This document shows, piece after piece, positions 34,236-44,039 of a stretch of 64,000 bases of DNA. The stretch is from assembly GCF_000010985.1 (NCBI RefSeq), contig NC_013939.1, forward strand, positions 1,269,501 through 1,333,500, given 5' to 3'. A model generated the notes under the pieces. The model had not been told where the DNA came from. It did no database searches and saw only the letters and a list, made by a program, of their open reading frames with translations. The translations under genes and the position numbers were made by a program. The DNA comes from Deferribacter desulfuricans SSM1 (lineage in GTDB: Bacteria > Chrysiogenota > Deferribacteres > Deferribacterales > Deferribacteraceae). How positions within the stretch are numbered: the first letter of the stretch is position 1; every line of letters starts with the position of its first letter.

Positions 34236-35991
34236 CTACCTCATCAACATAAGCAATAGCATCAAATGGGCATACTGACATACAAACACCACAATTAACA
34301 CATAATAATTCATCAATTTTTGCTGCATTTGCAAGCTTGTCTTCGAAGATGGCTGGACACTCAAATTTTTCATAACAGATTTTACAATTTTTACATTTAT
34401 CTGTAATAACTACTTTTTTCTTACCTTTATACTTAATTTTTGTGATACATGGGTGTTTAAAAATAACTACTGCAGGGGTACTATTCTTTTCAGAATACTC
34501 AATTGCTTCATTTAATAACCTTATACTCCCATCAAAATCATAAGGATCAATAGTTTTGCAAAAATCAACACCACACCCTTTTACTACTCTTTCAATGGAT
34601 ATTTTTTTATGTTTATGGGGCACAGGTTGAAATCCTGTCATAGCAGTAGTTTCATTATCAAGAATTGCTAATACAATCTTAGAATCATTTGCCACTGCAT
34701 TTATCAAAGCAGGAACTCCAGTATGAAAAAATGTAGAATCACCAATTGTAGCTATAACCACCTTGTCATTATTTGCTCTTTTTAACCCTTCTGCAAAAGT
34801 AACGGAGGCTCCCATACAGATACATGTATCCACAGCTTCCAAATTAACACCCAATGTATAACAACCGATATCACCAGGAAAAATACCTCTGTTTTTCGCA
34901 ACTTTTTTAATAGCATAAAATGCTGGTCTATGGCCACAGCCAGGGCATAGTCTTGGTTTTGCACTTTTAACATTTACATCAAACTCTTCTATCTCGTTTT
35001 GTTTGCCAAGAAATTGATACAACTTTGATTGTAAATATTGGTAAGTTAATTCACCCATATTTGTAATAAAATCGTTTAATCTACCAAACACCTTATCTCT
35101 TCTTGCAAATTGCATTTCAATAACTGGTTGCGTTTCTTCAATAACAAGAATTTTTTCATACTCCTCCAATAAGCTTTTTATAAGCTCATCAGAAAGTGGA
35201 AAAGGTAAATCAAGTTTGTATAAATCTATATTTAGTCCGTCTTCAGCTACTATATCCATTGCCATAGCAAAAGAGTAACCTGAACCAACAACAGCAAAAT
35301 CACTCTTTTTATTAATTTTAAACTCTTTGTAATATTTATTTGAGATATCTTTTAATTTTTGATTTAAAATACTATGTAATTGCTTACGAAATTTTGGTGT
35401 AGCAGCCCATCTTGCAGTATCTTTTTCAAAAGAGTTAGAAATAATTAAATTATTTTTTTCAATATCTACATCTATCGACTGTCTTGAGTGACATACACGC
35501 ATAACAGGTCTAATCATCACAGGAATTTCATATTTATGAGATAAATCTACAGCCTTTTTTGTAAGAAAATAAGCATCCTCAGGATTTATCGGGTCAAAAA
35601 CTGGTAATTTGGCTGACATTGCATACATTCTGCTATCTTGCTCTGTCTGAGAACTATAAGGGCCGGGATCATCAGCAGATGCAATTACTAATGCACCTTT
35701 TACACCAGTATAAGCAATGGAGAAAAACGGATCGGCTGCCACATTAAGACCAACCTGTTTCATACTACATAAAACATATTTACCAGAAATAGCCTCAGCA
35801 CCAGCCAATTCTAAAGCGATTTTTTCATTGATAGACCATTGAGCATACACTTCATCAGAAATCTTACTGAAATATTCGAGAATTTCACTGGAAGGAGTTC
35901 CAGGATAAGCGTATGCTGACCTAACTCCTGCATTATAAGCAGCAAGTGCAATTAATTCATTTCCCATTAAAAAATTTTTCATAACAGCCAT
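34222..35991 (-). CDS. iorA: Indolepyruvate ferredoxin oxidoreductase, alpha subunit
   Basis: 589 aa. The N-terminal pyrimidine-binding domain has AYAYPGTPSSEILEYFSKI; the TPP domain has LCPGCGHRPAFYAIKK, GDIGCYTLG and GDSTFFHTGVPALINA; the C-terminal ferredoxin (about 535-585) has CKNCKICYEKFECPAI and CVNCGVCMSVCPFDA for two [4Fe-4S] clusters. It oxidatively decarboxylates aryl pyruvates to aryl-acetyl-CoA, reducing ferredoxin. The start is the ATG at 35991 or the nearby ATG at 35982; neither has a clear ribosome binding site. Confidence 0.94.
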   Translation of the reverse strand: MAVMKNFLMGNELIALAAYNAGVRSAYAYPGTPSSEILEYFSKISDEVYAQWSINEKIALELAGAEAISGKYVLCSMKQVGLNVAADPFFSIAYTGVKGALVIASADDPGPYSSQTEQDSRMYAMSAKLPVFDPINPEDAYFLTKKAVDLSHKYEIPVMIRPVMRVCHSRQSIDVDIEKNNLIISNSFEKDTARWAATPKFRKQLHSILNQKLKDISNKYYKEFKINKKSDFAVVGSGYSFAMAMDIVAEDGLNIDLYKLDLPFPLSDELIKSLLEEYEKILVIEETQPVIEMQFARRDKVFGRLNDFITNMGELTYQYLQSKLYQFLGKQNEIEEFDVNVKSAKPRLCPGCGHRPAFYAIKKVAKNRGIFPGDIGCYTLGVNLEAVDTCICMGASVTFAEGLKRANNDKVVIATIGDSTFFHTGVPALINAVANDSKIVLAILDNETTAMTGFQPVPHKHKKISIERVVKGCGVDFCKTIDPYDFDGSIRLLNEAIEYSEKNSTPAVVIFKHPCITKIKYKGKKKVVITDKCKNCKICYEKFECPAIFEDKLANAAKIDELLCVNCGVCMSVCPFDAIAYVDEVDDEV

Positions 35992-36102
35992 AAAAAATAT
36001 GATATTTACTAAAAAAAGTCAAATATAATTTAACCTAAAACTATTGGTTAATAATTTAACTTAAAATTGAGAACATTGAACAATAAAATAGTGCAACTTT
36101 AC

Positions 36103-36173
36103 AGATTGCTTTGTCGCTTTAGCTCCTCGCAATGACTGAGAAATTGGTCATTGCGTAAGCAGTGAAGCAATCT
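36103..36173. repeat. Palindromic interspersed repeat, copy 3
   Basis: Begins AGATTGCTTT and ends GAAGCAATCT; inner arms CGCAATGACT and GGTCATTGCG. This is one of the three most complete copies (71 bases). Confidence 0.85.
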
Positions 36174-36196
36174 TATAGTTAATTGAATGAAAAACC

Positions 36197-36263
36197 GGGC
36201 AACTTATGTTGCCTTACAATGACCCCAAAAATATTGTCTTTGCGAGCGTTAGCGAAGCAATCT
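36197..36263. repeat. Palindromic interspersed repeat, copy 4 (composite)
   Basis: The left end is replaced by the GGGCAAC/GTTGCC hairpin (36197-36213). ACAATGACCCC, then TTGCGAGCGTTAGCGAAGCA and ATCT follow. The GGCAAC module also occurs at 41870 and 59963. Confidence 0.75.
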
Positions 36264-36350
36264 ATAAAACACATAGATTATTACTCAATGTGATAATGAA
36301 AATTTTACTTTTATGAAAATAAATATTTGAAAATAACAAATTTGTTAAAA

Positions 36351-39080
36351 TTATCTTTTTATTGATTCAGAAAGTATCTTTTTTAACTCTTCTACTTTAA
36401 AAGGTTTTAAAAAATAGTTATCAAAGCCAAAATCACTATAATTTGCAACTGCTCCAGTATCAGAATAACCACTTGTCACCACAATATATGCATCAGGCTT
36501 TATTTTTCTTATCTCCTTTGCTGTATCTACTCCTCCCATACCTCCCACAATGGTCAAATCAAGAATAATTACATCAAAATTATCTTTTTTTATTGCCTCA
36601 ATAGCTTCTTCCCCTTTTGAAACAGTAATTACTTCATGCCCCATACTTTCTAATAAAATCTTAAAAGAATCTCTTAACATATATTCATCATCCATATAAA
36701 GTATTTTTAACTTTTTGTCCGTTTCAATAATATTTTCATTCTTAAACACTTGGGTTTTTACTTCTTTAACCTTTTGCAAAAGTATTACAAACTCAGCTCC
36801 GTTTTTATATTCTCTGTTTAAATAAATTGTGCCACCATGTCTTTTCAAAACGGAATAACAAATAGCCAAACCGAGCCCATTACCATGCTCTTTTGTTGTA
36901 AAATAAGGATCAAAAATTTTACTCATTAACACTTCACTGATTCCAGGCCCAGTATCCCTAACCCTTATTTCAACATATTCGCCAGGTGATAAATTTAGAA
37001 TATTCTCTTTTTGCAATGAAATATTTCTTATATTTACTTCTATTTTACCATTATTTTGCATAGCATCTTTTGCATTGACAAACAAATTGACAAAAACCTG
37101 CACAATCTGACCTTTATCAGCATAAACAATAAATTTATCATCTTCAAAATTTATATTGTATTGAATACCTGTACCACTAAGAGATAAACTTATAGCCTCT
37201 TTAATCACTTCATTCAGGTCAATCAACTCTTTGACCGGCTCTCCACCTTTTGCAAATGTTAAAAGTTGTTTTGTAATACCTATACTTTTTTCAATAGTTG
37301 CATCAATATTTTTTGCAATACTCATTATCTCATCATCCAAGTTTTCTTTTTGCAAAATCAAATAATTATAATTTTTTATTATGGATAAATAATTATTAAA
37401 ATCGTGAGCCAGTCCAGCTGCAAACCTACCTAAAGTATCTATTTTATCAGATTTTAAGACTTCTCTTTCATATATCATTTTGTCCGTAATATCTGCAAAA
37501 ACAAAAACTGCCCCTGCTATTTTACTCTCAGAATCAAAAAGTGGCGACAAACTATCGTCAATATATTTTTCATTGTTTTTAGAAGTTTTGATTTTATAAT
37601 CTTTCCCAATTTCAAAATTGATACCTTTATTAAAGATATCATCAAGAGGTAGAAAAACCCTCTCTTCATCTTTATATAACCTTATTACATCATCAAACGA
37701 TTTACCAACACATTCATCAATTTCCAAGATTTCACAGGCGCTTTTATTTGCAAATATTATCTTTTTATTTCTATCAATAACTACAACACCTTCTGATACC
37801 GACTTTAAAATAGAATTTAATTTTTCCTTCTCAACTTGAAGTTCTCTCAAGATTTTTTCTGTTTCTGTAATATCAATTGCATACCACAATACAGTTCTTT
37901 TTTTATAACCCAAATCTATCGGTTTTACTCTGCCTTCAAAAAACCTTTTACCCCCAATTACATCCAACTCATATCTAAATATCTGTATTTCATTAGTATC
38001 CAATGCCTTTTGTATAATATTCATAATTTTATCAGCTACACTACCTTGTATTACATCCTTTACCTTTTTACCCAACAAATTATCTCTAAAATCAGCCAAT
38101 AACTCTTCATTACTTGTTAATACTTCTAGGTATTCGCCATCTTCTGCAATTAATAAAATCAAATCTGGGGTAGCGGACAAAATGGTAGTAAGCCTTTTGT
38201 TAATATCTATTAACTTTGATGTTCTATCTTTTATAATCTTGCGCAAAATGACAATTAATAAAAACAAAATAGAAGTAATTATTAATGCTAAATATATTAC
38301 TATCACATATTTTTTATGTAAGCTGCCATTATGAAAATAATGATTGTATTTTACATAATAAATTGAACTTTTATCATTAATAAGATTTTGCAATTCTTTA
38401 TCAAATAAATTAACAATGTTATCATTAATTTTTTTATTAAAAGCAAAAACGATTCTAACTGGTTGAAACGCTAAAAATGTTTCATAAATACTTCTATCAT
38501 TTATATAGTTATAAAAATTTCTAGCAATAAGCCCTGCATCCACATCACCACTTTTTACTAAATTTAAGACTTCTTCATAACTTGACACACTAACAGGTTT
38601 ATAATCAATGTTGTAAAGCTTTAAATAAGTTTCCATACCAAAAGTGCCAGTATAAAAAATATCATTTTTAACAATAGCTATTCTTTTGCCCTTTAAATCT
38701 GTTATTGTTTTGATATTCTTAGATTTTGAAATAATAACTCCCCAATTCATAAAAACAGGATAGTTGTAGTCAGTAAATTTCATATATTTTAGTCTTGTAT
38801 CTGAATATGCAATTGGAATTAATACATCTATCTCACCATTTACTAAATCGCTATAAAGATTAGCCCATTTTCCAGCAACAAATTTATATTTAATATCATT
38901 TTTTTCTGCTATATACTTAAAAATATCAACGACAAAACCAGATATCTCACTATCTTTTATTATTGATAGATTTGGATTGTTCCATACCCCAACGGTTAAT
39001 ACTTTGTCATTAGTAAAACCAACATTCACGAAAATAACAAAGAAGATTAAAAAAATTAAAACAAATTTTTTACAATTCAT
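36351..39080 (-). CDS. Hybrid sensor histidine kinase with periplasmic solute-binding domain
   Basis: 909 aa from the ATG at 39080, which gives a signal sequence (NCKKFVLIFLIFFVIFVNVG). Order: SBP_bac_3 periplasmic domain (about 25-250), membrane helix (about 260-285), PAS (295-410), PAS (425-535), HisKA with phospho-acceptor H in FAAGLAHDFNNYLSI, HATPase_c with NLFVNAKDAMQNNG and GNGLGLAICYSVLKRHGG, and a receiver (about 785-905) with MDDEY and VIILDLTIVGGMGGVD. The periplasmic domain probably senses an amino-acid-like ligand. No cognate output regulator is adjacent; repeats flank the gene on both sides. Confidence 0.92.
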   Translation of the reverse strand: MNCKKFVLIFLIFFVIFVNVGFTNDKVLTVGVWNNPNLSIIKDSEISGFVVDIFKYIAEKNDIKYKFVAGKWANLYSDLVNGEIDVLIPIAYSDTRLKYMKFTDYNYPVFMNWGVIISKSKNIKTITDLKGKRIAIVKNDIFYTGTFGMETYLKLYNIDYKPVSVSSYEEVLNLVKSGDVDAGLIARNFYNYINDRSIYETFLAFQPVRIVFAFNKKINDNIVNLFDKELQNLINDKSSIYYVKYNHYFHNGSLHKKYVIVIYLALIITSILFLLIVILRKIIKDRTSKLIDINKRLTTILSATPDLILLIAEDGEYLEVLTSNEELLADFRDNLLGKKVKDVIQGSVADKIMNIIQKALDTNEIQIFRYELDVIGGKRFFEGRVKPIDLGYKKRTVLWYAIDITETEKILRELQVEKEKLNSILKSVSEGVVVIDRNKKIIFANKSACEILEIDECVGKSFDDVIRLYKDEERVFLPLDDIFNKGINFEIGKDYKIKTSKNNEKYIDDSLSPLFDSESKIAGAVFVFADITDKMIYEREVLKSDKIDTLGRFAAGLAHDFNNYLSIIKNYNYLILQKENLDDEIMSIAKNIDATIEKSIGITKQLLTFAKGGEPVKELIDLNEVIKEAISLSLSGTGIQYNINFEDDKFIVYADKGQIVQVFVNLFVNAKDAMQNNGKIEVNIRNISLQKENILNLSPGEYVEIRVRDTGPGISEVLMSKIFDPYFTTKEHGNGLGLAICYSVLKRHGGTIYLNREYKNGAEFVILLQKVKEVKTQVFKNENIIETDKKLKILYMDDEYMLRDSFKILLESMGHEVITVSKGEEAIEAIKKDNFDVIILDLTIVGGMGGVDTAKEIRKIKPDAYIVVTSGYSDTGAVANYSDFGFDNYFLKPFKVEELKKILSESIKR

Positions 39081-39401
39081 ATTAAATTTTACCACACAAA
39101 TTAATTTGTATCAAACAATTTATTGTTGACATCAATAATCATTACTATAACTTTAAAAAAGAAATAAAGAATACTTAAATTATATAATGAGAGAGTTGCA
39201 CAGTAGTTTGCTAAAACCATACAGATTGCTTCGCTGGCGCTCGCAATGACAAATTCCATAATCATTGAGAGGAATTTTAGCGACAAAGCAATCTAAAAAT
39301 TATATTTGTTTCAAAATGTTTGACTAATTAGCAACACTTTTTATAAATTGTGGTTATTTTAATTATCACAGATAGAATTTTAAGACGAAAAGGGGGACTG
39401 T
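39081..39401. other. Divergent intergenic region kinase/nitroreductase
   Basis: 321 bases: repeat copy 5 with its GTTGCACAGTAG companion, and AT-rich sequence that must hold both promoters. A 61-codon open frame across the repeat (39101-39286) is not considered a gene. Confidence 0.6.
39223..39294. repeat. Palindromic interspersed repeat, copy 5
   Basis: AGATTGCTTCGCTGGCGCTC then GCAATGAC; the right half is diverged (TCATTGAGAGGAATTTTAG) and ends AAAGCAATCT. It lies between the divergent sensor kinase and nitroreductase genes, next to GTTGCACAGTAG at 39195-39206. Confidence 0.8.
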
Positions 39402-39929
39402 ATGATAGAGATTTTAAGAAAAAGAAGAAGTGTTAGACAATTTTTAGACAAAGAAATTGAAAAAGAGAAAATCGATATTTTAAAAGAAGCAGTTTTAAGA
39501 TCACCCTCTTCAAGAGGGATTAACCCATGGGAATTTATCTTTGTAACTGATAAAGAATTATTAGAAAAATTATCAAAAGCAAAAAAACATGGTTCTGCTT
39601 TTTTAAAAAATGCCAAGTTAGGTGTTTTGGTAATAGCTGATACAAGGAAATCTGATGTATGTATAGAAGATTGCTCAATAGCAGCAATTACTCTGCAGTA
39701 TGTTGCAGAATCTTTAGGATTAGGTAGTTGCTGGGCACAAATCAGATTAAGGGAACACAACGATAATATCAGTGCAGAAGAATATGTAAGAAATCTTTTC
39801 GTTTTACCTGATTATTATTTGATAGAATGTATAATTGGTATTGGTTATCCAAAAAATAAACCACAAGGGCATGACTATTCCACATTACAGTTTGAAAAAA
39901 TACATACAAATGGATTTAAAAATGATTAA
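39402..39929 (+). CDS. Nitroreductase-family flavoprotein
   Basis: 175 aa, short for the family (about 170-220). It has the FMN phosphate-binding start RKRRSVRQFLDKEI, SPSSRGINPWEFIFV and the C-terminal ECIIGIGYPKNKPQGH. GGGGGACTGT precedes the ATG. Family members reduce nitro groups, quinones or flavins with NAD(P)H. It overlaps the DUF255 gene by eight bases. Confidence 0.9.
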   Translation: MIEILRKRRSVRQFLDKEIEKEKIDILKEAVLRSPSSRGINPWEFIFVTDKELLEKLSKAKKHGSAFLKNAKLGVLVIADTRKSDVCIEDCSIAAITLQYVAESLGLGSCWAQIRLREHNDNISAEEYVRNLFVLPDYYLIECIIGIGYPKNKPQGHDYSTLQFEKIHTNGFKND

Positions 39930-41610
39930 AAATGAATTATCAAAATCAAAAAGTAGATACTTGCAACAGCATAAAAATAACCCTGTAGCATGGCAAATAT
40001 GGTCAGATGAAACATTGAAATTAGCTAAAGAAGTTAATAAACCTCTTTTTATAAGCATAGGGTATTCATCATGTCACTGGTGTCATGTAATGGCTCACGA
40101 ATCTTTTGAAGATGAAGAAACAGCAAATTTTCTAAATAACCATTTTATTCCAATAAAAATTGACAAAGAGGAATATCCAGAAATTGATAAAAAATACCAA
40201 TTTTATATACAACTTATAAAACAACAAGGAGGATGGCCTCTATCAGTATTTGCTACACCAGAAGGTGACCCTTTTTATGCTGGAACATACTTTCCAAAAG
40301 AAGAAAAATACGGTTTACCATCTTTTATGAATATTTTGAGTCAAATCAACAAAATTTATACAGAAAATTATAATCAAATTGAGGAATCGGTTTCAAAATA
40401 CAAAGATGCAATTGCACAGTTTTATAAAATAGACAAAATCGATATTAGAAATTTAGATTTAAATTCTTTTACAAAAAATATTTCAGACTTGTTAGATTTT
40501 GAAAATGGTGGACTCAAAGGTAGAAACAAATTTCCAAACATCCCCTATCTAAACTTTTTATTAGATTATCATTTTGATGAATTTGCAGATTTTTTAATAA
40601 AAACAGCTAGGAAAATAGCTTTTTCAGGTCTTTATGACCATATCAATGGTGGATTTTTTAGATATTGTGTAGATGAAAACTGGAGTTATCCACATTTTGA
40701 AAAAATGCTTTATGATAATGCCTTAAATACAATCTTTTTAATAAAACTTTATGACAAAGTAAAAGATCCTCTTTTTTACCACATATCAAGAAAAACAATA
40801 GATTTTATACTTGAAACTTTTAATACAGAATATGGACTTATATCTTCAATGGACGCTGACTCTTTAGATGAAAGTAATCAAATGGTAGAAGGTTACTTTT
40901 ATCATCTGGATGAAAATTTATTAAATATAATACCTCAAGATTTAAAAAAATATATAGTATCTAAAAACGGTTTTATATACCTAAACGATAAAACTGATTA
41001 TGAAACATACAAAAAACTTGAAATCTATTTTGATAAAATTTCGCTACAAAATCAAAAAATTGAACCAGAAAAAGACAATAAAGTTATCTGTAGCTGGAAT
41101 ATGTTATTTGTAAATGCTTTACTAACCTATGCAGAAGTTACTGGTGAAGAGTACTATTTTAACCACGCAATCAATCTTTTTAATAAAATAAAAACATTTT
41201 TACTTTCAAAAGAGCACATATATAGAATAAATTATGGCGATGAAATATTCAAACATGAGACATTAGAGGATTATTCTTACTCAATAAATGCATTATTAAA
41301 ATTGTATGAAATGACAAAAGAAAAAGATTTTCTATATTATGCTGATGCTATTACAAAAAAAGCTTTAGAAAAATTTACAGATGATAATTATATTTACCTA
41401 GATAAAAACAAATCGATCTTAGATACTTTCGACGATGCAATGTATTCACCAGTTGGTTTAATGGGGATAAATTTACTCATTTTATCAAAATACACATCCA
41501 TCAATCAAAACTCAAAAATTTACAGTTTCTTAATTGATAGAGCAGTTAAATTTCCTACTGGACATCCAACAATATTAACTTTCATAAGGAGGTTAGTAGA
41601 TGATAACTAA
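39922..41610 (+). CDS. DUF255 thioredoxin-domain protein (YyaL/SPATA20-like)
   Basis: 562 aa from the ATG at 39922, which overlaps the nitroreductase stop; earlier in-frame ATGs exist (39835, 39910) but would read through that gene. The N-terminal thioredoxin-like domain has SKSRYLQQHKNNPVAWQIW and SSCHWCHVMAHESFEDEETA with the CHWC pair, then GGWPLSVFATPEGDPFYAGT. The rest is an (alpha/alpha) barrel-like glycosidase-fold region with SYPHFEKMLYDNA and CSWNMLFVNALLTYA. It is about 100 residues shorter than typical YyaL. Its reaction is unknown. Confidence 0.85.
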   Translation: MIKNELSKSKSRYLQQHKNNPVAWQIWSDETLKLAKEVNKPLFISIGYSSCHWCHVMAHESFEDEETANFLNNHFIPIKIDKEEYPEIDKKYQFYIQLIKQQGGWPLSVFATPEGDPFYAGTYFPKEEKYGLPSFMNILSQINKIYTENYNQIEESVSKYKDAIAQFYKIDKIDIRNLDLNSFTKNISDLLDFENGGLKGRNKFPNIPYLNFLLDYHFDEFADFLIKTARKIAFSGLYDHINGGFFRYCVDENWSYPHFEKMLYDNALNTIFLIKLYDKVKDPLFYHISRKTIDFILETFNTEYGLISSMDADSLDESNQMVEGYFYHLDENLLNIIPQDLKKYIVSKNGFIYLNDKTDYETYKKLEIYFDKISLQNQKIEPEKDNKVICSWNMLFVNALLTYAEVTGEEYYFNHAINLFNKIKTFLLSKEHIYRINYGDEIFKHETLEDYSYSINALLKLYEMTKEKDFLYYADAITKKALEKFTDDNYIYLDKNKSILDTFDDAMYSPVGLMGINLLILSKYTSINQNSKIYSFLIDRAVKFPTGHPTILTFIRRLVDDN

Positions 41611-41794
41611 AGAAACAACTATTGAAGAGCTCGTTAACAAAAAGCCAAAATCAGTGGAATATATGTCTAAAAAAGGGATAATCTGCGTAAAGTGTGGTGA
41701 GCCAATCTGGGGCACAATTTACGAAGTATGCAAAGATAAAGGATTTAACGACCAAGAAATAGAAGAGATAGTCAAAGAATTAAATAATTTATAA
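41600..41794 (+). CDS. DUF1858 small protein
   Basis: 64 aa. The pattern ITKETTIEELVNKKPKSVEY, then GIICVKCGEPIWGT and IEEIVKELNNL fits DUF1858, a helical domain found alone or at the start of ScdA/Ric-like iron-cluster repair proteins. CVKC could bind metal. AGGAGGTTAGTAG precedes the ATG, and it overlaps the DUF255 gene by 11 bases, so the three form an operon. Confidence 0.85.
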   Translation: MITKETTIEELVNKKPKSVEYMSKKGIICVKCGEPIWGTIYEVCKDKGFNDQEIEEIVKELNNL

Positions 41795-41868
41795 CAAAAC
41801 TTAAAAAAACTATTGTACTTTAAGATTGTCTCACCAATATTAACAATTACCAATACATTAGACATTAC

Positions 41869-41886
41869 AAGGCAACGTAAGTTGCC
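41869..41886. repeat. GGCAAC/GTTGCC hairpin module
   Basis: AGGCAACGTAAGTTGCC forms a 6-base stem hairpin. It matches modules inside the repeats at 36197 and 59963. Around it (41822-41945) is a decayed repeat: AGATTGTCTC, then ATGCTTCACTTCATCCGCAA. Confidence 0.6.
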
Positions 41887-41991
41887 AAACTAATCTCTTG
41901 TATAAAGTTAAATTAGTAGAATGCTTCACTTCATCCGCAATGAGAGGATGTTGCACAATAGACTAACATATTGATAATTATCATAATCATA

Positions 41992-42063
41992 AGATTGCTT
42001 CGTCGCATTCGCTCCTCGCAATGACAGGGAAATTGGTCATTGTTAGCGTTAGCGAAGCAATCT
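41992..42063. repeat. Palindromic interspersed repeat, copy 6
   Basis: AGATTGCTTC at the left, GAAGCAATCT at the right, inner CTCGCAATGAC and GGTCATTGTTAG: a near-complete 72-base copy. It lies between convergent genes (DUF1858 and bioD) and may double as a terminator hairpin. GTTGCACAATAG is at 41950-41961. Confidence 0.85.
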
Positions 42064-42081
42064 GGGAAACTTAAGCAATTA

Positions 42082-42681
42082 TTATTCAAATAGCAATTTA
42101 TCCTGATCAAAAATTATTTTTATTTTCCCACCTGTAAAGTGATTTATCATTTCAAAGTTTTTTTGCAATTCAGATTGTTTAAAATACTCATTGAAAGCAA
42201 TTTTATACTCGACCCCCTCATTTTTTAACAAATAATCAGCTACAAGTGCATCACTTATACACCCAAGTTTATCAGGCACCACTAAAATTACCTCATCCAC
42301 ATTTAACTCATTGATAAGATGATAATTTAATAAGCTCTTATCAAGAGGGGAACAAATCCCCCCAGCTGTCTCTAAAATCATAACATCAACATCTTCGTAT
42401 TTTTTAACAGTATCTTTTACTTTTATCAAAGGGAACTTTTCAAACACCGATGCAGGAGCCACAGGAGGCTCTGCTCTTACAATAGAAAAACAATATTTTT
42501 CATCTATTTTTGCATAATTTGCTATAAATTTAGCATCATCATCCTTTGGATATCCAGTCTGAACAATTTTTAAATAAACAACTTTCTCCCTTTTTGAAAT
42601 TAAATACTTACAATATTCTGCTGAAAAATATGTTTTACCCACCTCAGTATTAGTCCCAAGAATTAAAACCTTCTTACTCAC
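42082..42681 (-). CDS. bioD: Dethiobiotin synthetase
   Basis: 199 aa from the GTG at 42681 (GAGG six bases upstream); an in-frame TTG at 42684 is the alternative, so the start is non-ATG either way. The P-loop is LILGTNTEVGKTYFSAEYC; PPVAPASVFE and ILETAGGICSPLD are family signatures. It closes the ureido ring of DAPA with CO2 and ATP. It overlaps bioA by eight bases. Confidence 0.95.
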   Translation of the reverse strand: MSKKVLILGTNTEVGKTYFSAEYCKYLISKREKVVYLKIVQTGYPKDDDAKFIANYAKIDEKYCFSIVRAEPPVAPASVFEKFPLIKVKDTVKKYEDVDVMILETAGGICSPLDKSLLNYHLINELNVDEVILVVPDKLGCISDALVADYLLKNEGVEYKIAFNEYFKQSELQKNFEMINHFTGGKIKIIFDQDKLLFE

Positions 42682-43999
42682 CAAGCACCTCTATTGTAGA
42701 CTCATAAGCAATTTGAACAAGCTTATCTATTTCATCAAAACTTATAATATAAGGTGGCATAAAATAAATTATATCACCAAGATTTCTCAAAAGCGCTCCC
42801 TTTGTAAGACTTTTTCTATATATTTGAAAGCCTACCCTCTTTTTCCAATCAAAACTTTTTTTACTTTTTCTATCCTCTACTAGCTCAACAGCAGTAATAA
42901 ACCCTTTACTTCTCACTTCGCCACAATATTTATACCCACTAAAATACTCTAAAACCTTTTGATAAAGGTATTCATACTTTTCTTTATTCTTTTCCAATAA
43001 ATTTTCCTCTTCAAATATATTTAAAACTTCCACCGCTAAAGAGCATGCAAGAGGATTTCCCGTATAGCTATGAGAATGCAGGAAAGCTTTTAAAACACAA
43101 TAATCTGAATAAAAAGCGTCATATACCTCATCAGTTGTCAATACTACTGACAAAGGGATATATCCACCTGTAATACCTTTAGAAAGTGTCATGAAATCTG
43201 GAGTAATCCCTGCATGTTCGCATGCAAACATTTTCCCAGTCCTACCAAAACCAACAGCAATTTCATCAGCAATCAAATGAATATTATTCTCTCTTGTAAT
43301 ATCTCTTAATTTTTTCAAATAGATTTCTGGATATATCTTAAAACCTCCAGCACACTGAACAATTGGCTCTATTAATACTGCAGAAACTACATCTTTATTT
43401 TTTTTGATAGCTTCTTCCACGTATATAAAACATTCTGCATTACATTCTTCTCTACTTTTCCCAAATGGACATCTATAACAATCAGGCCCTTTTACTCTAA
43501 TATTTTCTATCATTATCTCTTTATACATTTCTGCATAAAGCTCTTCCCCACAGACAGAAAGGGCTCCAAGTGTTTCCCCATGATAGCCAGAATCAAGATA
43601 AATAAATTTTGGTTTAATCACCCCATTGTTTTTAAAGTATGCAAAACTCATTTTCATGGCTACTTCGATAGCTGAAGAACCGTTGTCTGCAAAAAATATT
43701 TTTCTTAAACCATCTGGAACAATTTTTAAAAGCTTTTCAGATAACTTTAAGGCTGGATCATGTACAAAATTTGCAAAAATTACATGCTCCAACTTTTCCA
43801 CCTGCTCTTTTAAAACATTATTTAATCTTTCATTGGAATGTCCCAAAATATTCACCCACCATGAAGAAATTGCATCAATATAACTGTTCCCTTTATCATC
43901 ATACAGATAAACACCTTTGCCTTTTACAATTTTTATTAGAGGGTATTTTTCATGATCTTTCATCTGAGTGCATGGATGCCAGATTGGGTAATCTTTCAC
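42674..43999 (-). CDS. bioA: Adenosylmethionine-8-amino-7-oxononanoate aminotransferase
   Basis: 441 aa, starting at GTG 43999 with AAGGAGG upstream. It has PIWHPCTQMKDHE, AISSWWVNILGHSN, FADNGSSAIEVAMKMSFAYF and the PLP lysine in FMTLSKGITGGYIPLSVVL. It transaminates KAPA to DAPA using SAM as amino donor. It is divergent from bioB, with a candidate BirA operator between them. Confidence 0.97.
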   Translation of the reverse strand: MKDYPIWHPCTQMKDHEKYPLIKIVKGKGVYLYDDKGNSYIDAISSWWVNILGHSNERLNNVLKEQVEKLEHVIFANFVHDPALKLSEKLLKIVPDGLRKIFFADNGSSAIEVAMKMSFAYFKNNGVIKPKFIYLDSGYHGETLGALSVCGEELYAEMYKEIMIENIRVKGPDCYRCPFGKSREECNAECFIYVEEAIKKNKDVVSAVLIEPIVQCAGGFKIYPEIYLKKLRDITRENNIHLIADEIAVGFGRTGKMFACEHAGITPDFMTLSKGITGGYIPLSVVLTTDEVYDAFYSDYCVLKAFLHSHSYTGNPLACSLAVEVLNIFEEENLLEKNKEKYEYLYQKVLEYFSGYKYCGEVRSKGFITAVELVEDRKSKKSFDWKKRVGFQIYRKSLTKGALLRNLGDIIYFMPPYIISFDEIDKLVQIAYESTIEVLGE

Positions 44000-44039
44000 T
44001 TCATACCTCCTTGAAAAATTGATTGAAAAATATCATACT

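Larger units (their letters stand above)
35992..36350. other. Intergenic region iorA/sensor kinase with repeats
   Basis: 359 bases. It holds two palindromic repeats (36103-36173 and 36197-36263) and little else that can be read. AGTGCAAC at 36090-36097 matches the GTTGCAC motif seen beside other copies. No coding frame was found. Confidence 0.7.

Noticed and set aside
39101-39286. 61-codon open frame across repeat copy 5
   Set aside because: Most of it is the palindromic repeat; no start signal and no recognisable protein feature.
39380-39760. 126-codon open frame antisense to the nitroreductase gene
   Set aside because: The sense strand has a clear family match and ribosome binding site; the antisense frame has neither.
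44002-44010. Two-codon frame ATG AAG TGA overlapping the bioA GTG start
   Set aside because: The ribosome binding site is only one base away, too close for initiation; it most likely arises by chance.
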